A DNA stretch of 64,000 nt from Truepera radiovictrix DSM 17093 (GTDB taxonomy: Bacteria; Deinococcota; Deinococci; Deinococcales; Trueperaceae), in contig NC_014221.1 in assembly GCF_000092425.1 (NCBI RefSeq), forward strand, positions 462,001 to 526,000, written 5' to 3'. The notes beneath the pieces are model-generated. The model worked only from the letters and a program-made list of their open reading frames with translations, made no database searches and was not told the origin of the DNA. Made by a program: the position numbers and the translations under genes. How positions within the stretch are numbered: position 1 is the first letter of the stretch; every line of letters begins with the position of its first letter. This document shows, piece after piece, positions 14,285 to 22,464 of the stretch.

Positions 14285-15079
14285 GTTTCAATCCCCTGAC
14301 GGGGCAGACCCTTTTGCAACGAGAATTTTTGTTTAGAATAGGGAAAAATTTCCTATTGTTTCAATCCCCTGACGGGGCAGACCCTTTTGCAACCGGAGAG
14401 CGTCTACGCCCTTCTGCACTCCTGGTCAGACGTTTCAATCCCCTGACGGGGCAGACCCTTTTGCAACACAACGAGCGTCCGGAGCCCCTCGGAAGCAGCG
14501 TAAATGGGTTTCAATCCCCTAACGGGGCAGACCCTTTTGCAACCAAGAGGCCATTCGAGTGGATAACCACCCTGGCCTCCGGCAAGTTTCAATCCCCTGA
14601 CGGGGCAGACCCTTTTGCAACTGGTGACTATTGACCGCCACGCCATGCGGGTGTGGCTGTTTCAATCCCCTGACGGGGCAGACCCTTTTGCAACCCAGCT
14701 TGAAGACCGTCCGCCCCGCCGCCCTGCCCAAACGGGTCAAGTTTCAATCCCCTGACGGGGCAGACCCTTTTGCAACAACAGACTACGTGCCGGTGGGGGT
14801 CGGGGACCTCATTCGGTTTCAATCCCCTGACGGGGCAGACCCTTTTGCAACTCAGGTTCATTAGGGTTGACCAGAATCAGGAATAGCGTTCAGAAGTTTC
14901 AATCCCCTGACGGGGCAGACCCTTTTGCAACAGGCCCCCGTACTGCGCCGCCATCCCCGCGCGGAAGGGTTTCAATCCCCTGACGGGGCAGACCCTTTTG
15001 CAACTGAGATTTACAAACTTAAACATGATGTCCCTTTCTGCCCGTTTCAATCCCCTGACGGGGCAGACCCTTTTGCAAC
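14285..15079 (-). CRISPR. CRISPR array 2: eleven 36-bp repeats, ten spacers
   Basis: Same repeat as array 1, starting at 14285, 14358, 14432, 14508, 14586, 14659, 14741, 14816, 14896, 14969 and 15044. All are identical except the fourth, where CCCCTGACGGGG reads CCCCTAACGGGG (change at 14521). Spacers are 37, 38, 40, 42, 37, 46, 39, 44, 37 and 39 bases. The first spacer is strikingly AT-rich for this genome. Orientation is as in array 1, with the leader at 15080. The shared repeat and leader mean both arrays can use the same Cas1-Cas2 and Cas6. Confidence 0.99.
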
Positions 15080-15262
15080 TCTACCCTCTGAGAGGGCCGT
15101 CTGGCAAGGGGTTTTTGAGGGGTCATTTGACACCCCCCAAGTTATCCACAGCTTGGCCTGTGGATAACCCCAAAAGGACGAGGCGCGGGCTGTGGATAAC
15201 CGCTAAAGATGACTGACAAACGCTGAAACGTTCTTGGCTAACGCGGGTTGTCAAGGTGCGCG
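15080..15262 (-). promoter_or_regulatory. Leader of CRISPR array 2 with three perfect DnaA-box-like sites
   Basis: Nearly identical to the array 1 leader over about 180 bases. It contains TTATCCACA at 15142-15150 and TGTGGATAA at 15159-15167 as a palindrome, and a third TGTGGATAA at 15191-15199. Here all three match the DnaA box consensus exactly, whereas the third site in leader 1 has one change. TTGACA on the minus strand is retained (15252-15247). Confidence 0.85.
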
Positions 15263-15282
15263 TCACGCTAAGGGGCGTGACG
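15261..15282. repeat. 8-bp inverted repeat between cas6 and leader 2
   Basis: CGTCACGC (15261-15268) and GCGTGACG (15275-15282) can form a hairpin with loop TAAGGG just after the cas6 3' end on the minus strand. There is no T-tract. It marks the end of leader conservation and may be a weak terminator or a protein site upstream of the array promoter. Confidence 0.5.
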
Positions 15283-15308
15283 GTATAAGAATAACATACG
15301 CTGCGGGG

Positions 15309-16052
15309 TTATGCACCTGGGGTGGGGCGGTACGGGCGCACCTGGCCGAAGCCGAGGGTGGTCTTGGCGCCGACGCCGCTATAGAAGGCGAAGCGGCCGA
15401 GGATGGCGAGCCAGTGGGCCTCGTCGGCGCTGGCGCCGCGGAGGTGAAAGGTGACGCGGCCGAGAAAGCCGGTAAAGGGGTCGTGGGCGTAGACGGTGCG
15501 GCTGCGCAGTTCAAAAAAGCGGGGCACGCACCCCTCGGTCAGGCGTGAGGCGACCTCGGAGGGGACCGCTAGGGGGGCGTAGAGGTTCCAGCGCTCGATC
15601 AGCGACCCGAGCACGAGGCGGGGTTCGGGGAGCGGGTAGTTGGCGCCGTGGCGACGAAAGACCGTGGGGGTGGCGAAGTGCAGCGACAAGTCGGCGTCCC
15701 CGGGCGTTTGAAAGAGGCGGGGGTAGGTGGTCGCTCCGGCCCAAGGGTGGCCCTCTTGGAGCACGTCGGTGACGGTGTAGGTGCGGTCGCCGAGACTCAG
15801 GGGGCGCCGCGGGAGGTCGTGGAGGGCGGGGGCGAGCGCGGTGTAGAGGGGTTCGCTCAAAAACGTCAGGCGGATAAAGGGCGGGTGGTCCTTTGCCGCA
15901 CCCCCTACGGAGACGGTAAAGGGTTTGAGGTCTTGGCGGTCGTGGAGTTCGGGCGCGTGCTCCTTGAGAAGGGCGTAGAGGGCGCCGCGGACGTGGACGG
16001 CTTCGGGTTTTTGGGCGCCGGTGAGCGGGAGAACGAGGGCGACGAGGGACAT
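15309..16052 (-). CDS. cas6: CRISPR repeat endoribonuclease Cas6
   Basis: 247 residues. Cas6 cuts the pre-crRNA within each repeat, leaving the 8-base handle. The tandem RRM-like arrangement is visible: N-terminal VALVLPLTG with YALLKEHAPELHD, middle LTFLSEPLY, and the C-terminal glycine-rich loop FAFYSGVGAKTTLGFGQVR typical of the family. It lies 230 bases upstream of array 2 and 22 bases after the DOMON gene, apart from the other cas genes and apparently at the end of a housekeeping transcript. Confidence 0.93.
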   Translation of the reverse strand: MSLVALVLPLTGAQKPEAVHVRGALYALLKEHAPELHDRQDLKPFTVSVGGAAKDHPPFIRLTFLSEPLYTALAPALHDLPRRPLSLGDRTYTVTDVLQEGHPWAGATTYPRLFQTPGDADLSLHFATPTVFRRHGANYPLPEPRLVLGSLIERWNLYAPLAVPSEVASRLTEGCVPRFFELRSRTVYAHDPFTGFLGRVTFHLRGASADEAHWLAILGRFAFYSGVGAKTTLGFGQVRPYRPTPGA

Positions 16053-16074
16053 GCGTCAGGGGTGCGGGTGAGGG

Positions 16075-17034
16075 CTAGACGGCTTGGGGTTCGGCATGGG
16101 CTTCCTCGAGCTCGGCAGCGGGCTCGTCGGGGGTGTCGGCGGTGGGGGGCGGTTGTGGAGCGGGCGCTTCGGGCCGCCTGACGACCAGCACCCGCGGGCG
16201 CACGCGGGCGGGGGTGGGGGGCGTCGGGGTGTCGGTCGGCGTGTCGGTGGGCGCTTCGGTCGGCGCGTCGGGGCGGACGCTGAGGCGCGCGGCGAGACCC
16301 AGAAGGGCTACCACGACGCCCGCGCCCGCGACCAGCAGCCACCCTTCCCGAATGACCGGTGCGCGGATCTCGGGGAGCACCCCCTGGTCGATCGCCGCTC
16401 GCTGCTGCGCGTAGGCGTCGGTGAGCACGTCCAAGACGTTGACCGTCTGCTCGGTGCTGGAAAAGCTCCACGGTGCGGGTTCGGTGCGCAGGGCGCGCCA
16501 ACCCGTCTCGCTAAAGGGGTCGTAGACCCCCGTCATGCCGTAGAGGCTAAAGCGCCTCGGGGTGGGCGCTGCGGTCGTCAGGGTAAGGGTGTTGCCCTCG
16601 CGCCTCACGCGCGCGCCGAGCGCGGCGGTGACGTCGCGGGGAAAAGCGTCCTCGGCGGCGGGGCCTTCGGGGGAGAAAGCCCAGACGCGTTCGCCCACGA
16701 AGCGAAAGGCGAGGTGCCAGCCCCGCCCCTCGGGGAGGCGCATCCCGGAGCCCGGGAGCAGCGCCGCGCGGCCCGGCTCCCCCCTGGCGGCGGCGTCGGC
16801 GTCGTGCACGTAGAGCTCGGTGATGGCTTGGGGAAAGGCGTCCGCGGGGGGGATGAGGGCGTACTCGAGGGTGACGCCGAAGGTGTCGGCGTCGGGGACC
16901 GTGATGCGGGTGAGGTCAAAGGGGTCGGTGCTGCGAAAGGCGCTCGCGGTCGGCGCGGCGAGGGTGCCGTTGCCGACCGCGTCGCCGGCGGGGTCTTGCA
17001 GGGTGAGCAAGCTGGCTAAGACGAACGCGAGCAT
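16075..17034 (-). CDS. Membrane-anchored protein with glucodextranase C-terminal (DOMON-like) domain
   Basis: 319 residues. A short signal sequence (about 1-13) precedes a beta-rich domain starting LQDPAGDAVGNGTLAAPTA and DPFDLTRITV, the pattern of the glucodextranase C-terminal domain, probably a carbohydrate- or surface-binding module. One membrane segment follows (LLVAGAGVVVALLGLAARL, about 240-258), then a Pro/Thr/Glu-rich cytoplasmic tail with DTPTDTPTPPTP repeats. It starts one base after the yvcK stop, so it is co-transcribed with it. No catalytic motif is seen, so the role is probably structural. Confidence 0.75.
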   Translation of the reverse strand: MLAFVLASLLTLQDPAGDAVGNGTLAAPTASAFRSTDPFDLTRITVPDADTFGVTLEYALIPPADAFPQAITELYVHDADAAARGEPGRAALLPGSGMRLPEGRGWHLAFRFVGERVWAFSPEGPAAEDAFPRDVTAALGARVRREGNTLTLTTAAPTPRRFSLYGMTGVYDPFSETGWRALRTEPAPWSFSSTEQTVNVLDVLTDAYAQQRAAIDQGVLPEIRAPVIREGWLLVAGAGVVVALLGLAARLSVRPDAPTEAPTDTPTDTPTPPTPARVRPRVLVVRRPEAPAPQPPPTADTPDEPAAELEEAHAEPQAV

Positions 17035-17035
17035 G

Positions 17036-18358
17036 CTAGGCGGTGATCTTGAGGTTTTTGGAGAAGGCGTAGAGCCACCTGGCGAGGCGTTCGGAGTCGT
17101 GTCCGGCCTGCGCCCCGCCGCTCAGCAGGTCGAGCGCGGCGACCTGGATACCGGCCGCCTCGAAGGGGGCGGGGTCGAACGCGACCACCTCGGCGCCCTC
17201 GGCGCGGTAGCGCTCGAGGCGCTCTGCGTTGACCGGCGCGGTATTCACCACCACCCAATCGGGGTAACGCCCCAGGTGGCGGTAGATCGCCTCGACGTGG
17301 TCCCAGGCGCTAAAACCGTCCGTTTCGCCGGCTTCGGTCATGACGTTGCAGACGTAGACGACGGGCGCCGTCGCGGCCAGCACCGCCGCGCGGCTGCCCG
17401 GTACGAGTAGGGGCGGCAGCGTGCTGGTAAAGAGGCTGCCCGGCCCCAACACAATCAGGTCGGCGGCGCTGATAGCGAGCCCCACGTCGGGGACGAGCTC
17501 GGGGTCGGCGGGTTCGATGGTGACCTCGGCGACCGCGCCGGGGACGTTGCGCACGTTGCTCTCGCCGCACACCACGGCGCCCGAACGCTTGCGCACCTTA
17601 AGGACGGTGGCGGCGGTGGTAACGGGGTAGACCGCCCCGCAGATGTTAAGCAGCGAGTTGAGCACCCGCACCGCCTGCGCAAAGTCGCCCTCGACTTCGG
17701 TCAGCGTGGTGATGAGGAGGTTGCCGAAGGTGTGGCCTCTAAGCTCCTCGCCACGGGCGTAGCGGTGCTCCAAAAGGCGGCTGACGTGAAGCTCGTTGTC
17801 CGAAAGCGCCGCCAAGCAGTCGGTGAGGTCGCCGGGGGCGGGGATGCCGAAGGCTTCGCGCAGCCGCCCCGATGAGCCGCCGTCGTCGCTGACCGACACG
17901 ACGGCGGTGATGTTCGAGGTGTAGTGGCGCAGCCCGCGCAGCAGGTTCGAGAGCCCGGAGCCGCCGCCAAAGGCCACGATGCGCGGCCCCTTGGCGAGCG
18001 AGACGCGGCGGTGGAGCAAGATCGCCGCGTCTTTGGGTTTGGGCATCCAGTTCGAGAGCAGCGAGCGGTTGAGGCGGACGATCGCCCAGACGGCGAGCAC
18101 GAGGCCGACCGTGAGGAGCGCGAGCGCCACCCACCCCCCCCAGGCGTTCCACCAAGAGGCTCGCAGCACCGCCTCGAGGGGGCGGAGCACGCGGTAGGGG
18201 TAAGCGCCGTCGCTGCGGAGCCAGAGCACGCCCAAGCTCGCGCCCGTCATCAGCACGCAGAGCCCCAGCGCGACCACCACGACGTGCCGTTTGACCCCCA
18301 TGCCCGGCGTCAGCCAGAGGCGGGCGGTGCTGATGCGCCGGAAGTCTAACCTAGCCAC
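17036..18358 (-). CDS. yvcK: YvcK/CofD-like protein, N-terminally membrane-anchored
   Basis: 440 residues from GTG 18358, which overlaps the rapZ stop; ATG 18301 is an alternative. Two hydrophobic segments at the N-terminus are followed by the YvcK domain: FGGGSGLSNLLRGLRH, VVSVSDDGGSSGRLREAFG, PGDLTDCLAALSD. YvcK proteins bind UDP-sugars and are needed for cell shape and growth on gluconeogenic carbon. Neighbour rapZ upstream is the classic arrangement (rapZ-yvcK-whiA in Gram-positives; no whiA is seen here). Confidence 0.93.
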   Translation of the reverse strand: MARLDFRRISTARLWLTPGMGVKRHVVVVALGLCVLMTGASLGVLWLRSDGAYPYRVLRPLEAVLRASWWNAWGGWVALALLTVGLVLAVWAIVRLNRSLLSNWMPKPKDAAILLHRRVSLAKGPRIVAFGGGSGLSNLLRGLRHYTSNITAVVSVSDDGGSSGRLREAFGIPAPGDLTDCLAALSDNELHVSRLLEHRYARGEELRGHTFGNLLITTLTEVEGDFAQAVRVLNSLLNICGAVYPVTTAATVLKVRKRSGAVVCGESNVRNVPGAVAEVTIEPADPELVPDVGLAISAADLIVLGPGSLFTSTLPPLLVPGSRAAVLAATAPVVYVCNVMTEAGETDGFSAWDHVEAIYRHLGRYPDWVVVNTAPVNAERLERYRAEGAEVVAFDPAPFEAAGIQVAALDLLSGGAQAGHDSERLARWLYAFSKNLKITA

Positions 18359-19274
18359 GGTTGACCTGCGCGGTATCGGCCCCTTGCGCGCCGCTCTCGG
18401 GCGCCCCCGCGGCGGGGGCGTGTTCGGCGAGCGCTTGGGCGAGGTCGCGGTGTTCGGCGTAGGTGGCAAACGCCTCGGCGAGGTCGTGTTTGAGGCGTTC
18501 GGCGAAGGCCACCGAGCGGTGTTGACCGCCGGTGCAGCCGAGCGCCACGGTGTAGCTCGAGCGCCCCGTAACGAGCGCCCGACCCGCTAGGAGCCGGACG
18601 AACTCGCGCAGCTCGGTGTAAAAGGCCATCCCCTCGGCTGAAAAGACGTACGCCGCGACGTCGGCGTCGCGCCCGTCTTTGACGCGTAGTGCCGGGTCGT
18701 AGTAGGGGTTGGGGAGCGAGCGCAGGTCAAAGACGTTGTCGGCGTCGATGGGTACCCCCCGTTTAAAGCCGAACGAGGTGAGCCGCAGCCGAAAGCGGCG
18801 GTCGGCGCCGAAGCGCGCCCACAGCTCCTCGGTGAGCGCGCGGGCGGAGAAGTTGGAGGTGTCGAGCACGGTGTCGGCGACCGAGCGCAGCTCGCCCAAA
18901 ACCTCGCGCTCTTTGGCGATGTCTTGGATCAGGGGGGCGTAGCCCAAGGGGTGGGTGCGCCGGGTAAAGTTGTAGCGCCGGATAAGGGTCTCGTTCGAGG
19001 CGTCCAAAAACACGATCTCGGGGCGGATGCCGCGCGCTTGCAGCTGCGCGAGCGCCTCCGGCAAGCGGTCTAAAAACGCCTCCGTGCGGATGCCGACGCC
19101 GACCGCGAGGCGCGCCGCTTCGCCCTCGCGCCCCCGCGTCTGCGCCTGTTCGACGAGCGCGCTCCAGAGGGCGGGGGGCAGGTTGTCGGCGGTGAAGTAG
19201 CCGAGGTCCTCGAGGGCCGCGAGCGCCGTGGTGCGCCCCGCGCCGCTTAACCCCGTGAGCACGACAAACCTCAT
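18351..19274 (-). CDS. rapZ: RapZ-family nucleotide-binding protein
   Basis: 307 residues from ATG 19274, with GAGGAGG eight bases upstream. N-terminal P-loop VLTGLSGAGRTTALAALEDL (residues 4-23) and C-terminal CTGGQHRSVAFAERL are family signatures. In enterobacteria RapZ binds small RNA and glucosamine-6-phosphate; in other bacteria its role is less clear. The usual lysine of Walker A (GAGK) is arginine here, so ATP hydrolysis may be altered. It precedes yvcK with overlapping ends. Confidence 0.93.
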   Translation of the reverse strand: MRFVVLTGLSGAGRTTALAALEDLGYFTADNLPPALWSALVEQAQTRGREGEAARLAVGVGIRTEAFLDRLPEALAQLQARGIRPEIVFLDASNETLIRRYNFTRRTHPLGYAPLIQDIAKEREVLGELRSVADTVLDTSNFSARALTEELWARFGADRRFRLRLTSFGFKRGVPIDADNVFDLRSLPNPYYDPALRVKDGRDADVAAYVFSAEGMAFYTELREFVRLLAGRALVTGRSSYTVALGCTGGQHRSVAFAERLKHDLAEAFATYAEHRDLAQALAEHAPAAGAPESGAQGADTAQVNRG

Positions 19275-19323
19275 GAAGACCTCCTCGTCGACCGCAAAGC
19301 TTACGCCGCCCGGCTGCCGCGCG

Positions 19324-19986
19324 CTAGGGCAACACGAGCCGCAGCGCAAAGACCTCCTGGCCCAACTGTACAACTGCCGCCCCCCGCGACGTCCAGAGCA
19401 GCTCACCGGCGGCGATGAGCAGCGAGCCGCCCGCGAGGTCGGCGCGGACGAGCGGGCGGCCGCGGCTGCGCGTGGCGCGGTAGTGGGCGTGGAGCGTCCC
19501 GGCGGGCAGCCCGGCGCTCGGCGCGTGGGTCTCGGCGTCGCTCTGCGCGACCCGCCAGCGGCCGTCGAAGACGAGGTAGCGCGGCGGGTCGCCGACGCGA
19601 AAGCTCACGCGCTCGGCGCCGCTGTGGGCGAGCTCCCAACGCGGCGGCGGGATAAACCCCAACTCGCGCACGGCGCAGACGCTCGCCCCCGCCCCGGGGG
19701 AGAAGGGGACGATGAGCGCGTCCGCCGACACGCGCGCCCGGACGTCGGCCAAGAGCCCCTCGGCGTCCGCTCGAGCGCCGAAGCAGCCGATGCGGACCTG
19801 CACCCAGCGGCTGCCCGGCGGCGTTTCGGTGTAGGCGTCGAAGCCGTAGGTGCGCAGCCGCTCGGCGACCCGCTGCGCGTGCGCGGGGTCGCCGAAGGCG
19901 AAGACCTGCAGGGCAAAGGCCCCGGAGGGCGGTTGCGCCCAGGCGAGGCCGAGGGCGAAGCAAAAACAGCAAAGCGCGGCGCGCAC
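19324..19986 (-). CDS. Secreted SPOR-domain protein
   Basis: 220 residues from GTG 19986; TAGGAT five bases before it may be a -10 box of a leaderless transcript. A signal peptide (about 1-17, ending AWAQ) precedes a SPOR-like domain: ALQVFAFGDPAHAQRVAERL, YTETPPGSRWVQVRIGCFG, then ADAEGLLADVRARV. SPOR domains bind denuded peptidoglycan glycan strands at division sites. The C-terminal 100 residues are unassigned and beta-rich. It is followed downstream by rapZ after 49 bases. Confidence 0.75.
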   Translation of the reverse strand: MRAALCCFCFALGLAWAQPPSGAFALQVFAFGDPAHAQRVAERLRTYGFDAYTETPPGSRWVQVRIGCFGARADAEGLLADVRARVSADALIVPFSPGAGASVCAVRELGFIPPPRWELAHSGAERVSFRVGDPPRYLVFDGRWRVAQSDAETHAPSAGLPAGTLHAHYRATRSRGRPLVRADLAGGSLLIAAGELLWTSRGAAVVQLGQEVFALRLVLP

Positions 19987-20037
19987 ACATCATCCTACCA
20001 AGAGTAAGGTGTGGCGTCGGTGAGGGGTGCGGGGGCG

Positions 20038-20690
<653 letters not shown>

Positions 20691-20691
<1 letters not shown>

Positions 20692-21290
20692 TAGAGCACC
20701 CCTTTGGTCGAGGGCAGGGTGTCGGAGACGACGCGCGTCGCCTCGCGCAGGGCGCGCGCGAACGCCTTGACGACCGCTTCGCAGACGTGGTGGACCTCGA
20801 GGCCCGAGAGCACGCGCACGTGCATGGTGACGCCCGCGTGGTTGCAAAAGCCGCGCAGCAGCTCGCGCAGGTGGTGCACGTTAAAGCCGCCCGCATCCCC
20901 CTCGAAACCGCCCGGTTCGAACATCAGGTAGGGCCGGCCGGAGAGGTCGACCACGACGTGCGCAAGCGTCTCATCCATCGGTACCCAGGCGTCGGCGTAG
21001 CGCTGCACCCCGCGCCGGTCGCCGAGCGCGCGGGCAAACGCCTGGCCGAGGGTGATGCCGGTGTCCTCGGCGAGGTGGTGCGGGTCGATGTGCAGGTCGC
21101 CCTCGCCGGTGATCTCGAGCGCAAACGACCCGTGGCGCACGAGCTGCTCGAGCATGTGGTCCAAAAAGCCGTGGCCGGTCGCCGCGCGGCCGCCGGCGGG
21201 GGCGTCGAGGTCGAGCCTAACGCGCAGGTGCGTCTCGGCGGTGCGGCGCTCGACGTCGGCGCTGCGGTGCGTCTCGGCGGGCTCAGCCAC
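20691..21290 (-). CDS. hisB: Imidazoleglycerol-phosphate dehydratase
   Basis: 199 residues, a monofunctional HisB that dehydrates imidazole glycerol phosphate. The metal-binding His-rich motifs GHGFLDHMLEQLVRHG, IDPHHLAEDTGI and HHLRELLRGFCNHAGV are intact. The start GTG 21290 overlaps the hisC stop by 8 bases (GTGGCTGA), so hisC, hisB and hisH form one translation-coupled unit. Confidence 0.97.
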
Positions 21291-22374
21291 GGGTGCCCTC
21301 CAGGGCCGCTTCGGCGGGGTGCCCGAGCGCTGCGGCCGCGGCGCGCGCCGCCGCCAAAAAGGCCCCGTTTTCAGCTGGCGTGCCGACCGAGACGCGCAAG
21401 CAGCCCGCGAGCCCCGGCAGGTGGTCTTGGCGCCGCACGAGCACCCCCGCGCCGAGCAGGTGGTCGAAAAAAGCCGCCGCGTCCCCGACCCGAAAGAGCA
21501 GGAAGTTGGTCTGCGAGGGGAACACCTCGACCCCGGGGAGCGCCTCGAGGCCGCGCTGCAGGCGTTCGCGCTCGAGCCGCACCTCCTTGGCCCGCGCGGC
21601 GACGTACTCGGGCGCCTCGAGGACGGTAAGGCCCACCGCGAGCTGCAGCGCCGAGACCGAAAAGGGCAGCAGCAGCTTCTGCACCTCTCGGGCGAGGTCG
21701 GGGCTGGTGAGCGCGTAGCCGAGCCGCACCCCCCCCAACCCGAAGGCCTTGCTCAGGGTGCGCAGCGAGGCGGCGTTCGGGTGCGCGCGCACGAGCGGCA
21801 GGAGGTCGCGCTCGGCGAACTGGTGATAGGCCTCGTCGAGGACCACCGTCCAGGTGCCCGCAGCCTCGAAGAGCGCCCGCACGTCGGCCTCGGCAAAAGC
21901 GTTGCCGGTCGGGGCGGCGGGGTTGGCGAGGAAGAGGACGCCGGGTCCCCGTTGCAGCTCGCGCCGAAGCGCCTCGACGGGGAGCGCAAAGCCCGCCGCT
22001 AGCGGCACCTCGGTGAGGGGCGCGCCCAACAGCCGCGCCTGGTCGCTATAGACCGAAAAGGTCGGGGCGACGCTGAGGACGCGCTGCGTCAGGCCGCACG
22101 CCGCTACGAACGCCTGGATGAGCACGTTCGAACCGCCCGCCACCACCACCCCTGCTTCGTCCCAACCGTGATAGGCGGCGAGCGCGGCGCGCAGCGACTC
22201 GGCGCCGAGCTCCGGGTAGCGGTTCCAGGGGAGCTCGGCGAGGCGCGCGAGCGCCCGCGCTTTTAGCGCCTCCGGCAGGTCGTAGGGCGATTCGTTCTGG
22301 TCGAGTTTGATGGGGGCGGGGCGGGGGGTGAAGTGGTAGGACCGCGCCGCGCGCACCTCGGGTCGCACGCTCAT
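21283..22374 (-). CDS. hisC: Histidinol-phosphate aminotransferase
   Basis: 363 residues, PLP-dependent class II aminotransferase. KLDQNESPYDLP near the N-terminus, the PLP-lysine motif TLSKAFGLGGVRLGY (Lys near 210) and the C-terminal NFLLFRV are typical of HisC. ATG 22374 has no Shine-Dalgarno sequence; TAAGAT lies six bases upstream, consistent with a leaderless mRNA. First gene of the hisCBH run. Confidence 0.96.
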   Translation of the reverse strand: MSVRPEVRAARSYHFTPRPAPIKLDQNESPYDLPEALKARALARLAELPWNRYPELGAESLRAALAAYHGWDEAGVVVAGGSNVLIQAFVAACGLTQRVLSVAPTFSVYSDQARLLGAPLTEVPLAAGFALPVEALRRELQRGPGVLFLANPAAPTGNAFAEADVRALFEAAGTWTVVLDEAYHQFAERDLLPLVRAHPNAASLRTLSKAFGLGGVRLGYALTSPDLAREVQKLLLPFSVSALQLAVGLTVLEAPEYVAARAKEVRLERERLQRGLEALPGVEVFPSQTNFLLFRVGDAAAFFDHLLGAGVLVRRQDHLPGLAGCLRVSVGTPAENGAFLAAARAAAAALGHPAEAALEGTRG

Positions 22375-22380
22375 GGGGCT

Positions 22381-22386
22381 ATCTTA
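22381..22386 (-). promoter_or_regulatory. Candidate -10 box for leaderless hisC transcript
   Basis: TAAGAT read on the minus strand ends six bases before the hisC ATG (22374). There is no ribosome binding site. It matches the TANNNT box about 7 bases before starts seen in leaderless genes of Deinococcus. Confidence 0.5.
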
Positions 22387-22407
22387 TCGAGCCCGCGGCC
22401 CGGGGCG

Positions 22408-22454
22408 CGTGGCGTGTGGGCGATGGGCGCTCTCGCCACAAGCCACACGCCACG
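22408..22454. repeat. 12-bp inverted repeat between the TPR gene and hisC
   Basis: CGTGGCGTGTGG (22408-22419) and CCACACGCCACG (22443-22454) are perfect inverted copies with a 23-base centre. They lie just beyond the 3' end of the TPR gene (minus strand). This is the likely transcript end, though a T-tract is lacking. Confidence 0.6.
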
Positions 22455-22464
22455 AACCACACGC

